A DNA stretch of 5,187 nt from DAOTTW01 sp034437615. Lineage in GTDB: Bacteria > Chloroflexota > Anaerolineae > Aggregatilineales > Phototrophicaceae. Below, piece after piece: positions 4,573 to 5,187 of this stretch. The translations under genes and the position numbers were made by a program. The first letter of the stretch is position 1. Each line of letters begins with the position of its first letter. The notes under the pieces were generated by a model, which did no database searches, was not told where the DNA came from, and saw only the letters and a list, made by a program, of their open reading frames with translations. The stretch is taken from assembly GCA_034437615.1 (NCBI GenBank), contig DAOTTW010000352.1, positions 1 through 5,187 of the forward strand. The letters are read 5' to 3'.

Positions 4573-5130
4573 CTAGCCCTGTGTCTCAGGTGGAAAGATG
4601 CGCTGAATGGGGATTTGCAGACCCGGCAAGACCGCGCCGCCGTCTATCTGTGCGTCAGCCGTCAGCAAATGGCGCTCATCCGGCGTCAGCACCTCGACCA
4701 GTTGCCGCGACGGGTAGATTAACCACACCATCCGCGACCCATGCGCCAGATAATATGCTGCTTTATCCGTCATGAAGCGATCACTCTGGCCCGGTGATTG
4801 CACCTCAACGGCCAGATCAGGCATAGACGGTAGCGGGCCAGTCGATGCTGGGTCGAATTTCTCCGGCGTGATGAACGATAAATCCGGTATGCGGTCGTTG
4901 GCGTCATCATCGGGCAAGCCATAGCGTGCCTCGACCAGTGAATAGCCAATCGGATGCTGCAATAAATAGCTGGTGATGAAATGCGCCAGCATATTGACGA
5001 TAAACGCATGTAACGCGCTCGGCATCTTCTCGCTTAGCTCCCCGTTGATGCGTTCCAAGCGCCGATCTGGATACCGCTGCAACATCTGCTCGAACTCATG
5101 CCGTGTTACCACGCGCTCTTGAAACGCCAT
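4573..5130 (-). CDS. Uma2 family (DUF820) putative PD-(D/E)XK nuclease
   Basis: The 185-aa protein has the Uma2/DUF820 layout. An N-terminal helical part carries RLERINGELSEKMP (24-37), followed by RIPDLSFI (80-87). The nuclease-like core is PDLAVEVQSPGQSDRFMTDK (104-123), with D105, E109 and K123 as probable active-site residues. The family end YYLAHGSRMVWLIYPSRQLVEV (126-147) follows. The usual EVxSP motif appears as EVQSP. Such genes are often present in many copies in Cyanobacteria and Chloroflexota, and their biological role is not established. Length is normal for the family (about 180-200 aa). The ATG at 5130 has GGGAG 6 nt upstream and a good promoter further up. A 107-bp gap separates it from the cas operon, so a link to CRISPR is not shown. 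Confidence 0.9.
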   Translation of the reverse strand: MAFQERVVTRHEFEQMLQRYPDRRLERINGELSEKMPSALHAFIVNMLAHFITSYLLQHPIGYSLVEARYGLPDDDANDRIPDLSFITPEKFDPASTGPLPSMPDLAVEVQSPGQSDRFMTDKAAYYLAHGSRMVWLIYPSRQLVEVLTPDERHLLTADAQIDGGAVLPGLQIPIQRIFPPETQG

Positions 5131-5139
5131 AGCACGCTC

Positions 5140-5155
5140 CCATATCTATCTATGG
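5140..5155. repeat. Inverted repeat at the Uma2 transcription start
   Basis: The plus strand reads CCATA-TCTATC-TATGG, a perfect 5-bp inverted repeat around 6 bp. It covers the expected transcription start and touches the ribosome site (5137-5141). It could be an operator, or chance in a short A/T-rich stretch. Confidence 0.35.
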
Positions 5156-5159
5156 TCAC

Positions 5160-5168
5160 ATTATAGCA
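5160..5168 (-). promoter_or_regulatory. Extended -10 promoter of the Uma2 gene
   Basis: TGC-TATAAT on the minus strand is a perfect extended -10 (TGnTATAAT) about 30 bp upstream of the ATG at 5130. The expected start is near 5153. The -35 region lies at the window edge (CTTTCG at 16 bp) and is poor or cut off, which extended -10 promoters tolerate. Confidence 0.7.
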
Positions 5169-5187
5169 TCTTCTGCGTCGCCGAAAG

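Noticed and set aside
4074..4775. A 233-codon plus-strand open frame
   Set aside because: It runs antisense to the GTPase-like gene and the end of the Uma2 gene, both with clear SDs. Its translation is Ser/Arg-rich without a motif, as expected of a shadow frame.

Overview
The window holds an adaptation-type CRISPR locus. All recognisable genes lie on the minus strand and are read from right to left. The set of families (group II intron-like RT beside Cas1, a RemA/DUF370-like protein, a Uma2/DUF820 protein, a GTPase-like DUF697-type protein) and the moderate GC content suggest a filamentous Chloroflexota bacterium, or less likely a cyanobacterium. This is an inference from gene families, not a database match.

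Layout from right to left. A Uma2-family nuclease-like gene (5130-4573) has its own extended -10 promoter at the window edge. After a 107-bp gap comes a tightly packed six-gene run: a degenerate GTPase-like protein (4465-3476), a stand-alone reverse transcriptase (3507-2632), cas1 (2616-1621), a RemA/DUF370-like DNA-binding protein (1607-1254), an RNase HI (1276-842) and cas2 (839-561). Neighbours overlap by up to 32 nt or are separated by at most 15 nt, and most starts have clear Shine-Dalgarno sequences. A rho-independent terminator (487-512) closes the run. A leader of about 300 bp with several short repeats follows, and then a CRISPR array of three identical 37-bp repeats (1-183) that runs off the left edge. 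The array is read on the minus strand, because the repeat ends in ACTGAAAC in that direction. The leader therefore lies between cas2 and the array.

The combined picture is a spacer-acquisition module able to use RNA. The RT would make cDNA, RNase HI would remove RNA from RNA/DNA hybrids, Cas1-Cas2 would integrate, and the RemA-like protein might shape leader DNA as IHF does in other systems. No effector genes (Cas6, Cas10/Csm/Cmr, Cascade) are in the window. The repeat resembles those processed by Cas6 for type III or type I systems. The most notable points are the RNase HI and the RemA-like gene inside the cas operon, the pseudo-GTPase at its head, and the single in-frame amber codon that separates RT from Cas1.
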